Part shown: piece by piece, positions 52,539 to 61,072 of the stretch
Numbering within the stretch: the stretch's first letter is position 1
Layout: the number at the start of each line of letters is the position of its first letter
Source: Methanocorpusculum vombati
Lineage (GTDB): Archaea > Halobacteriota > Methanomicrobia > Methanomicrobiales > Methanocorpusculaceae
Assembly: GCF_026891935.1 (NCBI RefSeq)
Contig: NZ_JAPTGC010000005.1
Location: 62,001 to 126,000 of the forward strand
DNA length: 64,000 nt
Direction of reading: 5' to 3'
Notes under the pieces: model-generated
The model's input: the letters and a program-made list of their open reading frames with translations, nothing else
What the model was told of the DNA's origin: nothing
Databases searched by the model: none
Program-made: the position numbers and the translations under genes

Positions 52539-53336
52539 ATGAAACGTGTATCCGGACTGATACTCCTGACTCTGGCAGTACTCGCAGCCGTTATCTGCGC
52601 TGCCGGCTGTATCGGCGCTCCCGCTGTGGAGGAAAACAAAACACTCCTGATCTATGCAGGAGCAGGACTCAAAGGCCCTATGGCCGAGATCGGCACCGTC
52701 TTCGGCGAAAAGAACGGTGTCACCGTTGACCTGACCTACGGCGGCTCCGGTGTTCTCATCTCCCAGATGGAAACCTCGCATCTTGGCGACGCCTTCATCC
52801 CCGGCGGTCAGCCTGACTACCAGAACGCCGTAAAGAAAGGCCTGGTCTCCAACGACTCACAACGTGTTGCCTACCACGTCCCTATCATCGCCGTACAGAA
52901 AGGCAACCCCCTCGGCATTCAGAGCATTACTGACCTCGCAAAGCCGGGAGTCCGGGTTGCCCTGGGCGACGTCAACGCAACCGCGATTGGCAAAGCCGGT
53001 GTGAAAATCTTTGACAAGTACGGCGTTGCCGCAGAAATCGAAAAAAACGTCGTGCTCCGCGGTGCCACCATCAATGAAGTAGTAACCGCAATGTCCACCG
53101 GAAACGCAGACGCCGCACTCCTCACCATGGACAACGCAAAAGGTGACCGGTTCGACTTAATCGAAATTCCGGTAACCGACAACTCCATCCTGATTGCACC
53201 AATCGGCGTTACCACGTTTACCACACAGCCCGACCTTGCCCAGAAGTTCGCGGACTTTGTTGCCTCCGCCGAAGGAAAAGCAATCTTTGAGAAGTACGGT
53301 TTCCCTGCATACCCGAACGAGAAGTACACAAACTGA
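52539..53336 (+). CDS. modA: Molybdate/tungstate ABC transporter substrate-binding lipoprotein
   Basis: The 265-residue protein has a lipoprotein signal (LAAVICAAGCIGAP, Cys27) followed by a type II binding fold: LLIYAGAGLKGPMAEIG, VDLTYGGSGVLISQM, AFIPGGQPDY and a late YGFPAYPNEKYT. It delivers oxyanion to the ModBC translocator. ModA and WtpA-type binders cannot be separated by eye. It begins the modA-tsaA-modB-modC unit. GTTAATTT-N4-AAATTGAC at 52463-52482 upstream is a candidate operator. Confidence 0.88.
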   Translation: MKRVSGLILLTLAVLAAVICAAGCIGAPAVEENKTLLIYAGAGLKGPMAEIGTVFGEKNGVTVDLTYGGSGVLISQMETSHLGDAFIPGGQPDYQNAVKKGLVSNDSQRVAYHVPIIAVQKGNPLGIQSITDLAKPGVRVALGDVNATAIGKAGVKIFDKYGVAAEIEKNVVLRGATINEVVTAMSTGNADAALLTMDNAKGDRFDLIEIPVTDNSILIAPIGVTTFTTQPDLAQKFADFVASAEGKAIFEKYGFPAYPNEKYTN

Positions 53337-53346
53337 GGTCTGCTGC

Positions 53347-53829
53347 ATGGAAGACAGTTTCACGATCAACGCAATCGGTCATCTCAGGACTCCCTATACC
53401 GACATGATGCAGACACCGGTACAGAGCCTCTGCTCCGCCGCTCAGGGTACCGTTGAAGTAAAACCCGAGTATGCCTGCGGTCTCGATCAGATTGAGACCT
53501 TCTCGCATCTGATGCTCTTCGTCAGACTTGACCGTGCCCCCGCAGAACTGCTCGCGGAAAAGCCGATGGTGGACGGCGGTGCATCGCATGGTATTTTTGC
53601 AACCCGTCACATGTCAAGGCCGAACAAAATCGGATTCTCCGTGGTGCGGCTCTTGGCACGCAAAGGCAATCTGCTGCTGATTGAAGGCGTTGACCTTCTG
53701 GACAACACGCCGGTACTTGACATCAAACCCTACATCCCGGCGTTTGATGCAGTGCCCGACGCTTCGTCCGGCTGGCTGACCGAGACGCATCTGGCAAACA
53801 TCGCCGAGAAGAGCAAAAACCTCTCGTAA
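53347..53829 (+). CDS. TsaA-like (TrmO family) protein within the mod operon
   Basis: The 160-residue protein has the TsaA/VirR (TrmO) fold signature: IGHLRTPY near residue 9, DQIETFSHLMLFVRLDRA, the HGIFATRHMSRPNKIGFSVVRL block near residues 80-101 and LLDNTPVLDIKPYIPAFD. TrmO methylates N6-threonylcarbamoyladenosine in tRNA with SAM. The gene is 10 bp after modA and 3 bp before modB, so it is part of the transporter operon. Its link to Mo/W is unexplained. A paralogue lies at 56040. Confidence 0.88.
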   Translation: MEDSFTINAIGHLRTPYTDMMQTPVQSLCSAAQGTVEVKPEYACGLDQIETFSHLMLFVRLDRAPAELLAEKPMVDGGASHGIFATRHMSRPNKIGFSVVRLLARKGNLLLIEGVDLLDNTPVLDIKPYIPAFDAVPDASSGWLTETHLANIAEKSKNLS

Positions 53830-53832
53830 ACC

Positions 53833-54639
53833 ATGCGGAAAACTCCCTCCTTTTTTCAGGTACTCTGTCTTGCCCTGACTACCGCTGCGGTCATACTCCT
53901 CCTTGTCGTCTTCGGCGGTCTGGTGATCTTTCCGACACCCGAAGCCCTTTTCGCCGCACTGACCTCAGATGAGATCTGGTTTGCAGTACAGCTGTCACTC
54001 ATAACGGCGGTCATCTCCACGCTGTGCTGCGTGGTCGCCGCCGTTCCGGTTGCGTATGTGATGACGCGCAAACCCTTTGCCGGAAAACGGTGGGTCAACA
54101 TTCTTCTGAATCTTCCGTTGTCGCTTCCGCCGCTGGTGGCAGGTGTTGCCCTGCTCATCTTTCTTTCGCCGGTCACCTCGCCTGTCGGACAGCTTCTGTC
54201 CGGGTTCGGCATTTTCATTGTGTACACACCGGTCGCGATTGTGATCGCCCAGTTCTTTGTAAATCTCCCCTACATGATCCGGATTGCCCGGTCTGCGTTT
54301 GCCATGATCAGCCCCCGGTATGAACATGTGGCGCGGACCCTCGGCTGTTCTGAGTGGCGGGCGTTTTCGCAGGTGACCCTGCCGATGGCCAAGAGTGGTC
54401 TTGCGGCAGGCGTTGTTATCACCTGGTCAAAGGCGATGGGGGAGTTTGGTGCGGTGCTGATGCTTGCGGGAGCGATTGCGATGAAGACCGAGACACTGCC
54501 GATTGCCCTGTTCCTGAATATGTCCACCGGTGATCTGGATATGGCGATTGCCGCATCGCTGATCCTTCTGGTGATCTCGGGAGTGACGCTTCTGATCGTG
54601 GAGTATGCCGGTGACGGCCGGGGTGCGGTCTATGCTTGA
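53833..54639 (+). CDS. modB: Molybdate/tungstate ABC transporter permease
   Basis: The 268-residue membrane protein has about six helices and the permease EAA loop near residues 160-180 (ARTLGCSEWRAFSQVTLPMAKSG). It starts 3 bp after the TsaA-like gene, and its end overlaps modC by 8 bp. It forms the membrane channel of the ModABC system. Confidence 0.93.
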   Translation: MRKTPSFFQVLCLALTTAAVILLLVVFGGLVIFPTPEALFAALTSDEIWFAVQLSLITAVISTLCCVVAAVPVAYVMTRKPFAGKRWVNILLNLPLSLPPLVAGVALLIFLSPVTSPVGQLLSGFGIFIVYTPVAIVIAQFFVNLPYMIRIARSAFAMISPRYEHVARTLGCSEWRAFSQVTLPMAKSGLAAGVVITWSKAMGEFGAVLMLAGAIAMKTETLPIALFLNMSTGDLDMAIAASLILLVISGVTLLIVEYAGDGRGAVYA

Positions 54640-55687
54640 AATATCCTCCCTTTCCCTGACGCTTGGCGGGTTCCGGTTCACCGATCTCAGTGTCTCGGTT
54701 GCAGACGGGGAGTACTGTATTATTCTCGGACCTACGGGTGCGGGAAAGACCATTCTTCTGGAAACGATTGCCGGGATTCATCGTCCCGATACAGGGCGGA
54801 TCGTTCTGGACGGTACCGACATCACCGATGCCCCGCCGGAACGGCGGGGTATCGGCATGGTCTATCAGGATTACATGCTCTTTCCCCACATGACAGTCCG
54901 GGAGAACATCGGGTTCGGTCTCCGGCAGCGCGGTGTACCCAAAGAGGAACGGGATACCGCTGCCGGATCGATTGCAGAAACGCTCGGTATTGCCCATCTG
55001 CTGGACCGCTATCCGGCAACACTTTCCGGCGGCGAACAGCAGCGGACGGCAATTGCGCGGGCACTGGTGCTCCGTCCCCGCGTGCTTCTGCTGGACGAAC
55101 CGTTGTCGGCACTGGATACCGTGACGCGGGACCGGCTGCGGCGGGAGATCAAGGAGATCCATGCACGAACCGGCATCACAATTCTGCACATCACCCATCA
55201 CTTCGAGGACATCTATGCACTTGCCGACCGCGTGGTGGTGATGAAGGACGGAGCGGTTGCGCAGGAGGGAACGCCGGAGACCATTCTCCGCAAACCCGCC
55301 TCGGACTTTATTGCAAACTTTACCGGAATGGAGAATCTCTTTTCCGGAACAGCAGTCTCCGGCGGGCCCGGGACTGCGGAAATTACGGTCGGGGCGGTAA
55401 AACTCTTCGCCGCAACGGATCTTTCCGGGCCGGTGCGGGTCGGTATCCGGCCTGAGGATCTGATCCTCTCGGCCGCACCGCTGGACTCCTCGGCCCGGAA
55501 CTCGCTGCCCGGCGTTGTTGCCGGAGTTGCGGAGAACGGCATCTACTCAAAGATCCTGGTGGAATGCGGGGGCGGAATGGTACTGACTGCGGCACTGACG
55601 CGGCAGAGTGTGGAACGGCTGAAACTCTGCTGCGGTGCAGAGGTCTGGGTAACGTTCAAAGCGACAGCAGTACATGTGTTCCGGTAA
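54632..55687 (+). CDS. modC: Molybdate/tungstate ABC transporter ATP-binding protein
   Basis: The 351-residue ATPase starts at the ATG at 54632 inside the modB end. It has Walker A GPTGAGKT (33-40), the signature LSGGEQQR near residue 130, Walker B VLLLDEPLSALD, the His switch ITHHFED, and a C-terminal TOBE/Mop-like domain (VRVGIRPEDLIL...) that senses bound oxyanion in this family. An in-frame start 27 bp upstream is possible. It ends the mod operon. Confidence 0.93.
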   Translation: MLEISSLSLTLGGFRFTDLSVSVADGEYCIILGPTGAGKTILLETIAGIHRPDTGRIVLDGTDITDAPPERRGIGMVYQDYMLFPHMTVRENIGFGLRQRGVPKEERDTAAGSIAETLGIAHLLDRYPATLSGGEQQRTAIARALVLRPRVLLLDEPLSALDTVTRDRLRREIKEIHARTGITILHITHHFEDIYALADRVVVMKDGAVAQEGTPETILRKPASDFIANFTGMENLFSGTAVSGGPGTAEITVGAVKLFAATDLSGPVRVGIRPEDLILSAAPLDSSARNSLPGVVAGVAENGIYSKILVECGGGMVLTAALTRQSVERLKLCCGAEVWVTFKATAVHVFR

Positions 55688-55722
55688 CGGGATACACGAA
55701 GATGAAAGAAAAATGAGGGGGT

Positions 55723-55932
55723 TTAGTCAGTGCCGATCATGACTTCGCTTGCCTTGACGATTGCATAGGCTTCTTTGCCGACTGCAAGGCCGAGGTTCTG
55801 TGCGGAGGTTTTGGTGATGATGGAGGTGATCTGCTGTCCGCCTGCGATCTCAAGGACAACTTCGGTGTTGACTGCGCCTTCTGTGAGCTTTACAATCTTT
55901 CCTTTCAGCTGGTTTCTTGCGCTAATCTTCAT
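55723..55932 (-). CDS. mop: Molbindin (Mop domain protein)
   Basis: The 69-residue protein is one Mop/TOBE domain: SARNQLKGKIVKLTEGAVNTEVVLEI near residue 4 and SAQNLGLAVGKEAYAIVKASEVMIG at the end. Mop proteins assemble into hexamers that store molybdate or tungstate. It is convergent with modC. Upstream is an AT-rich 107-bp region with a GTTTATATC TATA element. Confidence 0.95.
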   Translation of the reverse strand: MKISARNQLKGKIVKLTEGAVNTEVVLEIAGGQQITSIITKTSAQNLGLAVGKEAYAIVKASEVMIGTD

Positions 55933-56039
55933 TTTTTATCACTTATCATATAGGGCTGCGTTCGATATAAACACGTGCGTTTACGGCAATTAATTGATTT
56001 GTTTTCAATTTAGTAATAGTTAATTTATTGTTTTTTAGG

Positions 56040-56528
56040 TTAATTTTTTGTGAAACGATCATCCGAACGTGCCGCTTCGATGTCATCCAGCTTCCCTTCA
56101 AACCAGCCGTACCGTTCCTGCGGGTACGCATCAAACGGCGGCACATAGGGTTTGATGTCAAGCACGGGTGTTCCGTCGAGGATATCCACTTCCCCGATCT
56201 CCAGCACATTGCCCTTTCGTCCCAGCAGTTTTACGACAGAGAGTCCTATCTGGTTCGGGCGGCGGGGTACACGGGTTGCAAATACTCCGTGCGTTGTGGT
56301 ATCCAGGAACGGTGTTGCGGTCAGGGAGAATCCTTCGCTTTTGTGCAGCTGATAAATCAGGATGAGGCGGGTAAACCCTTCAATGCCGGTCAGGCCGTCG
56401 GCAAGCTCCGGCTGGACCTCAAGTGTTCCGATAAAGGATTTTGCGGCAGGCGGCTGAATGGGCATTCCGGCAAGGCTCGTATGCGGAGAGTGGATGATGC
56501 CGACCGGCTGATAGGTTACAGGTTCCAT
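56040..56528 (-). CDS. TsaA-like (TrmO family) protein
   Basis: The 162-residue protein has the same TsaA blocks as the mod-operon copy: IGIIHSPHTSL, LTGIEGFTRLILIYQLHKS, HGVFATRVPRRPNQIGLSVVKLLGRKGN and ILDGTPVLDIKPYVPPFDAYP. It is close to full-length TrmO-type domains without the extra C-terminal region. It lies next to mop, which makes two TsaA-like genes in one Mo/W region. The substrate (tRNA or other) is inferred. Confidence 0.88.
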   Translation of the reverse strand: MEPVTYQPVGIIHSPHTSLAGMPIQPPAAKSFIGTLEVQPELADGLTGIEGFTRLILIYQLHKSEGFSLTATPFLDTTTHGVFATRVPRRPNQIGLSVVKLLGRKGNVLEIGEVDILDGTPVLDIKPYVPPFDAYPQERYGWFEGKLDDIEAARSDDRFTKN

Positions 56529-56697
56529 GAGGAAGTATATTGGTTTACTTTTGAGAAGAGTTATGCGGTTTTGCTCGGCGTTGCATCTAAATTCATTTAT
56601 TGCCTATGAATGATCGTCATTGATCGAATTTCAGCCCGCGGAACATACGGAAGCAAAAACATCACATCAGAAATAAAGGTGCAACGCTTGTTTTGCT

Positions 56698-57411
56698 TCA
56701 CTGCCGGTACCCGGCCGGAACCGCCTGTTCGCGGGAAAATGTATCTCCGTCCCAGACATACACAACCGCGGGGACATCTCCCTTCAAAAACTCGCGGGTA
56801 CGCCGGTCATGGTCGCGTCGTACGAACCGGATTTTTTCCCGCGAAAACTTTTCTATCAGCGCTTCGTGAAACGCGATCTCCTGTTCGAGGTAGGCGGTCT
56901 CGTAGGCAATGACGTCTTCTGCGGTCTGGGCAATTTCTTCCGGAGGGATGACCGTGTCATACTCTCCGTGTTCGTCTAAGCCGCTGATCTGCCGCCAGTC
57001 CACATGGCCGCGGCTGTCGGGTTCGCGGTGAAGCATGTAGGGATAGATCCGGCAGATGGAAAACCGGTCTGCATAGATCGTACACTTCCTCTCTTCCGAG
57101 AGGAACACGCAGTCCCCGTTTTGTTTCGTCCGCAGGGCAAAGCCTGATACATAGAAGTTGCCAAAAGAGTCGGAGTAGGGAAAGTCCGGTGCGGGCATCA
57201 GCATCTCCGGGTCAAACTCCCGCAGCCGTGCCGCATCTGCGGACAGCAGAAACACATGGCCGTTGAACGCACGGGTGCAGCAGCGCCCGCAGCAGGTACA
57301 GGAAAATCCCACCTCGGCAATGATCTCCTCCAGTTTTTCTTTGGGATACGCCTGAAGGGCGGCAAGTTCGGTGCGGAGTGCGGCAAGTTCGGCATCGGGA
57401 CTAACGGACAT
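56698..57411 (-). CDS. YkgJ-type cysteine cluster protein
   Basis: From the ATG at 57411 the 237-residue protein has a FSCTCCGRCCTR cluster near residue 36 and later CVFL, CTIY and CRIYPY. This spacing is the zinc- or iron-chelating cluster of the YkgJ family, whose function is unsettled. An extended frame to 57546 would run into mfnA's end region and is rejected. The C-terminus (VYVWDGDTFSREQAVPAGYR) is unusual but unassigned. It stands alone between mfnA and the TsaA-like gene. Confidence 0.85.
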   Translation of the reverse strand: MSVSPDAELAALRTELAALQAYPKEKLEEIIAEVGFSCTCCGRCCTRAFNGHVFLLSADAARLREFDPEMLMPAPDFPYSDSFGNFYVSGFALRTKQNGDCVFLSEERKCTIYADRFSICRIYPYMLHREPDSRGHVDWRQISGLDEHGEYDTVIPPEEIAQTAEDVIAYETAYLEQEIAFHEALIEKFSREKIRFVRRDHDRRTREFLKGDVPAVVYVWDGDTFSREQAVPAGYRQ

Positions 57412-57517
57412 GACTGGGAATATACTTGGACGCAAAGGGATATGAGCGTGATCGCTGTACTGTCCCGGCTGACGGGCGGCAGGGCACAAGACCGCCGCCA
57501 TGCATAACAAAAAAAGA

Positions 57518-58618
57518 TTATGCCTGCATTGCCGCAACATCGGCAAGGAAGCACTCGATCACATCACGCGTCACGTGCGGCATAATCACAAACCGCAGAT
57601 GACCTGCACGCGTGTGTGACACCGTCCAGCCCGCAGGCGCATCCCCACCGGTAAACGCCGCCACATTCATGATCGGATCCACCACCCGGCAATAGCCGCA
57701 TGCCTCCATCCCGGCAACCAGCCTGCGGGTATTCTCCATACATCCCGCAACAAGTGCACGGAATCCCTCGCGGCCCAGATGTTTTATCACCGCATACGCT
57801 CCCGCAACGTCCGCCCCCGGCCGTGTTCCGGCCAGCGTGCACTGCTTCTTCACCGTCAGATACGGCGTGTCCACATTCAGGCAGCCGAACACCTCCGGAT
57901 CCCGAAGCAGCAGCGACCCGCAGGGAATCGTTGCAAGCCCCATCTTATGGGGATCCAGTGAGATTGAATCAACACCCGGCACCGCAAAATCAAACAGCGG
58001 AGGATTTTCCAGGAACGGAATCACAAACCCACCGAACGCCGCATCCACGTGACAGAAACAGTCCTGTTCTTCGGCAATCCGGGCAACCGCGGGAACATCA
58101 TCGATCATCCCGTACTCCGTCGTTCCCGCAACCGCAGCAACCGCGATGGTGTTTTTGTCCACCATCTCCGCCATCTTCTCCGTATCCACCGTATAGTTCG
58201 TACCGTAGGGCACAATCCGCATCTCAAGCCCCAGCATATCACACGTCTTGTCAAACGAAAAGTGTGCGGACGCAGGAACTACAATATTCGGTTTCTTCGC
58301 CTCCGGTTTCAGTTTCTTTGCAATCCGGATCGCCTGAAGATTCGACTCCGTACCGCCCGATGTTGAGTAGCCTCCCGCATCCGGCAGATGCATCAGTTCC
58401 CCGAGGGAATGAATCAGCAGATCCTCAACCTTCGTCGTCCCCGGATACAGACCCGGATCGCCCAGATTTGTTGCGCTAAACATCTCGTGCACCGCAACCG
58501 CAATCGGATGCGGAATTGTACACATGGAACTGAGGATATGATCATGATGCAAATCCTCAGCCCGTAAACCGGCGAGGAAGGAGAGAACCTCCTCCCTGCT
58601 GCACCCTTTATCCTCCAT
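57518..58618 (-). CDS. mfnA: Tyrosine/aspartate decarboxylase MfnA
   Basis: The 366-residue PLP enzyme makes tyramine for methanofuran or beta-alanine for coenzyme A in methanogens. It shows STSGGTESNL near residue 86, HFSFDKTCDMLGLEM, HVDAAFGGFVIP near 195 and the PLP lysine in SLDPHKMG near 226. The ATG at 58618 has GAGGGA upstream; a TTG at 58633 is less likely. Both reactions are known for archaeal members, and only biochemistry can tell which is main. It is a methanogen marker. Confidence 0.9.
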   Translation of the reverse strand: MEDKGCSREEVLSFLAGLRAEDLHHDHILSSMCTIPHPIAVAVHEMFSATNLGDPGLYPGTTKVEDLLIHSLGELMHLPDAGGYSTSGGTESNLQAIRIAKKLKPEAKKPNIVVPASAHFSFDKTCDMLGLEMRIVPYGTNYTVDTEKMAEMVDKNTIAVAAVAGTTEYGMIDDVPAVARIAEEQDCFCHVDAAFGGFVIPFLENPPLFDFAVPGVDSISLDPHKMGLATIPCGSLLLRDPEVFGCLNVDTPYLTVKKQCTLAGTRPGADVAGAYAVIKHLGREGFRALVAGCMENTRRLVAGMEACGYCRVVDPIMNVAAFTGGDAPAGWTVSHTRAGHLRFVIMPHVTRDVIECFLADVAAMQA

Positions 58619-58654
58619 AAGGCACTCCCTCAAAAAAATTGAATGATTTCCGAA

Positions 58655-60943
58655 TTAGTTTTTCTTAAATGCCATATTCAGCAGAATCTGGCGTTCGGTC
58701 TTTGCAACCGTCTCGCGAATCTTCGGGATTGCGTCAATGTTTGAAGAAACACTGGAGATTCCCTGGTTCACGAGCCATTTCACAAACATCGGGTCCGAAC
58801 CTGCCTGACCGCAGATGGAACACTCCACGCCCGCCTCGCGGCACTGCTCAATACAGTGCTTAATCAGACGCATAACCGCCGGGTGTTCCGGCTCGTACAT
58901 GTCGCCGATCATACCGTTGTTGCGGTCAACCGCAAGCGTGTACTGGATCAGATCGTTTGTTCCAAAGGAACAGAACTTGATGCCTGCCTTGATGAACTCA
59001 TCAATGATAATGGCGGATGCCGGAATCTCGACCATGATACCAAGGACGCGTTTGTCCACGTCAATACCCCAGGAGCGGAACGCCTCTTTTGCTGCGAGGA
59101 ACTCGCGGGGATGCTGCACCAGCGGGAACATGATGCCGAGGTTGTCGTATCCTGCTTCCCAGAGACGTTTGAAACACTCTGCCTGCATTTTGAACTGCGC
59201 CATCTGGCGGAGGTCGCGGCGGAGACCCCGGAATCCGAGCATCGGGTTGTGTTCGTGCGGTTCATCCTCGCCGCCGGCCATGTTCAGGAACTCATCGGTC
59301 GGCGAATCGATCGTGCGTACCCAGACCGGTTTGCCGCGGAATGCGTCAAGTACTGTCCTGATACCGTTGTACAGCTCGGTGATGAACTCCTCTTCCTTCC
59401 CGTTCTTAATGTACCAGCTTGGTGTCTTGTTCATGCCGATAATCAGGTGCTCGATTCTGAGCAGACCGACACCGTCCGCGCCGGTTGCCGCAGCACGTGC
59501 TGCTGCTTCGGGCATTGATACGTTGACCTTCACCGAGGTTGCGGTGATTATGGGAGCTGCTGCTGCGACCGGCACAGCTGCGGCGGCGGCTGCCGCAGGT
59601 GCTGCGGTCTCCAGTTTTCCGTCGTAGATCAGACCCTTCTCACCGTCGATGGTAACGATCTGTCCCTCTTTGAGGAGGGAGGTTGCCTTCTTCGTTCCGA
59701 CGACCGCGGGTGTTCCCAGTTCACGCGATACAATTGCCGCATGGCAGGTCATACCGCCTTCGTCGGTGATGATGCCGACAACTTTGCGCATGGCAGGAAC
59801 CATGTCCGGGTTGGTCATCGGCGAGACCATGATGTCGCCTTCTTTCACGCGGGAGGTGTCCTTTGCATCGGTGACGATTACGACCGGACCGGAGGCAACG
59901 CCGGGCGATGCGCCGTATCCCTGAAGAATAATTTCGCTGTCTGCTGCAGATTCAGCGGATTTTCCGGAAGCGGAAGCAACGGAGTTTTTCTGAATCGTGG
60001 TGATCGGGCGGGACTGGAGAATATAGATGGTGTTGCCCACCATTCCCCATTCCATATCCTGCGGAACTTTGTAGTGTTCCTCGGAGATTACGGCAAACTC
60101 GGCGAGTTTTGCAACCTCGACGTCAGAGAGGACCTGCACATTCTGGCGGTTTTCCGGTACGGCAACGGTCTTTGTTCCTTTGTTGCCGTCCGGAATAATC
60201 TCGACGGATTTGTTGGCAACGGTCTTTGTGGTGATCCGTTTGTTTTTGCGGTCATAGACATAGTTGTCCGGTGACACGGTGCCGGACACGATTGCCTCGC
60301 CCAGACCCCATGACCCTTCGATGATGACAGTCGCCGCTCCGGAGATGGGATGGGAGGAGAACATCACACCGGCTTTTTCCGAGAACACCAGCTGCTGGAC
60401 AACCACTGCAATATTGACCGTGCGGTCATCAAAACCCTGTTTTGCACGGTAGTAGATGGCACGTCCTCCATAGAGGGAGGCCCAGCAGTCCTGCACGGAC
60501 TGTAAGAGATCGGCCTCGCCGAGGATATTCAGGTAGGTGTCCTGCTGACCGGCGAAGGATGCATCCGGCAGATCCTCTGCGGTTGCGCTGGACCGGACGG
60601 CAACGACGGTATCTGATCCCATCTTCTGGTAGGAGGCGATGATTTCTTTTTTGATTGCCTCGGGCATTGCTGCCGAGCTTACCATTGCCTTTACTTTATC
60701 TGCGGTGGCGTTGAGGGCATCGTTGTCATCAACGTCAAGTTTTTCCAGAATATCGAAGATGGAGTCTTCCAGTTTTGTCAGCTGTAAAAATCTGCGGAAA
60801 GCCTGGGCGGTCACGACAAAACCCTGCGGAACAGGGAGACCAATGGAGGTCATTTCACCAAGAGAGGCGCCTTTCCCTCCGACGGAGGGAATATCATCTT
60901 TACGGATTTCGTTGAGCCAGAGGATATTGGGTGATTTGTCCAT
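58655..60943 (-). CDS. ppsA: Phosphoenolpyruvate synthase
   Basis: The 762-residue enzyme makes PEP from pyruvate and ATP, the entry to gluconeogenesis. It has the N-terminal ATP-grasp part with VGGKGASLGEM, the swivelling domain with the phosphohistidine in GGMTCHAAIVSRELG near residue 425, an alanine-rich linker (AAPAAAAAAAVPVAAAAP) and the C-terminal PEP/pyruvate domain with FGTNDL and CSICGQAGSDP. The ATG at 60943 fits the family start. It is divergent from serA. Confidence 0.95.
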   Translation of the reverse strand: MDKSPNILWLNEIRKDDIPSVGGKGASLGEMTSIGLPVPQGFVVTAQAFRRFLQLTKLEDSIFDILEKLDVDDNDALNATADKVKAMVSSAAMPEAIKKEIIASYQKMGSDTVVAVRSSATAEDLPDASFAGQQDTYLNILGEADLLQSVQDCWASLYGGRAIYYRAKQGFDDRTVNIAVVVQQLVFSEKAGVMFSSHPISGAATVIIEGSWGLGEAIVSGTVSPDNYVYDRKNKRITTKTVANKSVEIIPDGNKGTKTVAVPENRQNVQVLSDVEVAKLAEFAVISEEHYKVPQDMEWGMVGNTIYILQSRPITTIQKNSVASASGKSAESAADSEIILQGYGASPGVASGPVVIVTDAKDTSRVKEGDIMVSPMTNPDMVPAMRKVVGIITDEGGMTCHAAIVSRELGTPAVVGTKKATSLLKEGQIVTIDGEKGLIYDGKLETAAPAAAAAAAVPVAAAAPIITATSVKVNVSMPEAAARAAATGADGVGLLRIEHLIIGMNKTPSWYIKNGKEEEFITELYNGIRTVLDAFRGKPVWVRTIDSPTDEFLNMAGGEDEPHEHNPMLGFRGLRRDLRQMAQFKMQAECFKRLWEAGYDNLGIMFPLVQHPREFLAAKEAFRSWGIDVDKRVLGIMVEIPASAIIIDEFIKAGIKFCSFGTNDLIQYTLAVDRNNGMIGDMYEPEHPAVMRLIKHCIEQCREAGVECSICGQAGSDPMFVKWLVNQGISSVSSNIDAIPKIRETVAKTERQILLNMAFKKN

Positions 60944-61072
60944 AGACACTCGGTATAACATTGGTCCCCGGCAACAATAATAGATTGTGTTGGACGGCAG
61001 GGGGACGGGCTGTGTTCTTCCGGGTTGGGCAACACTATTACCGAGTAAGAACAAATAGATACGGGATTATTC

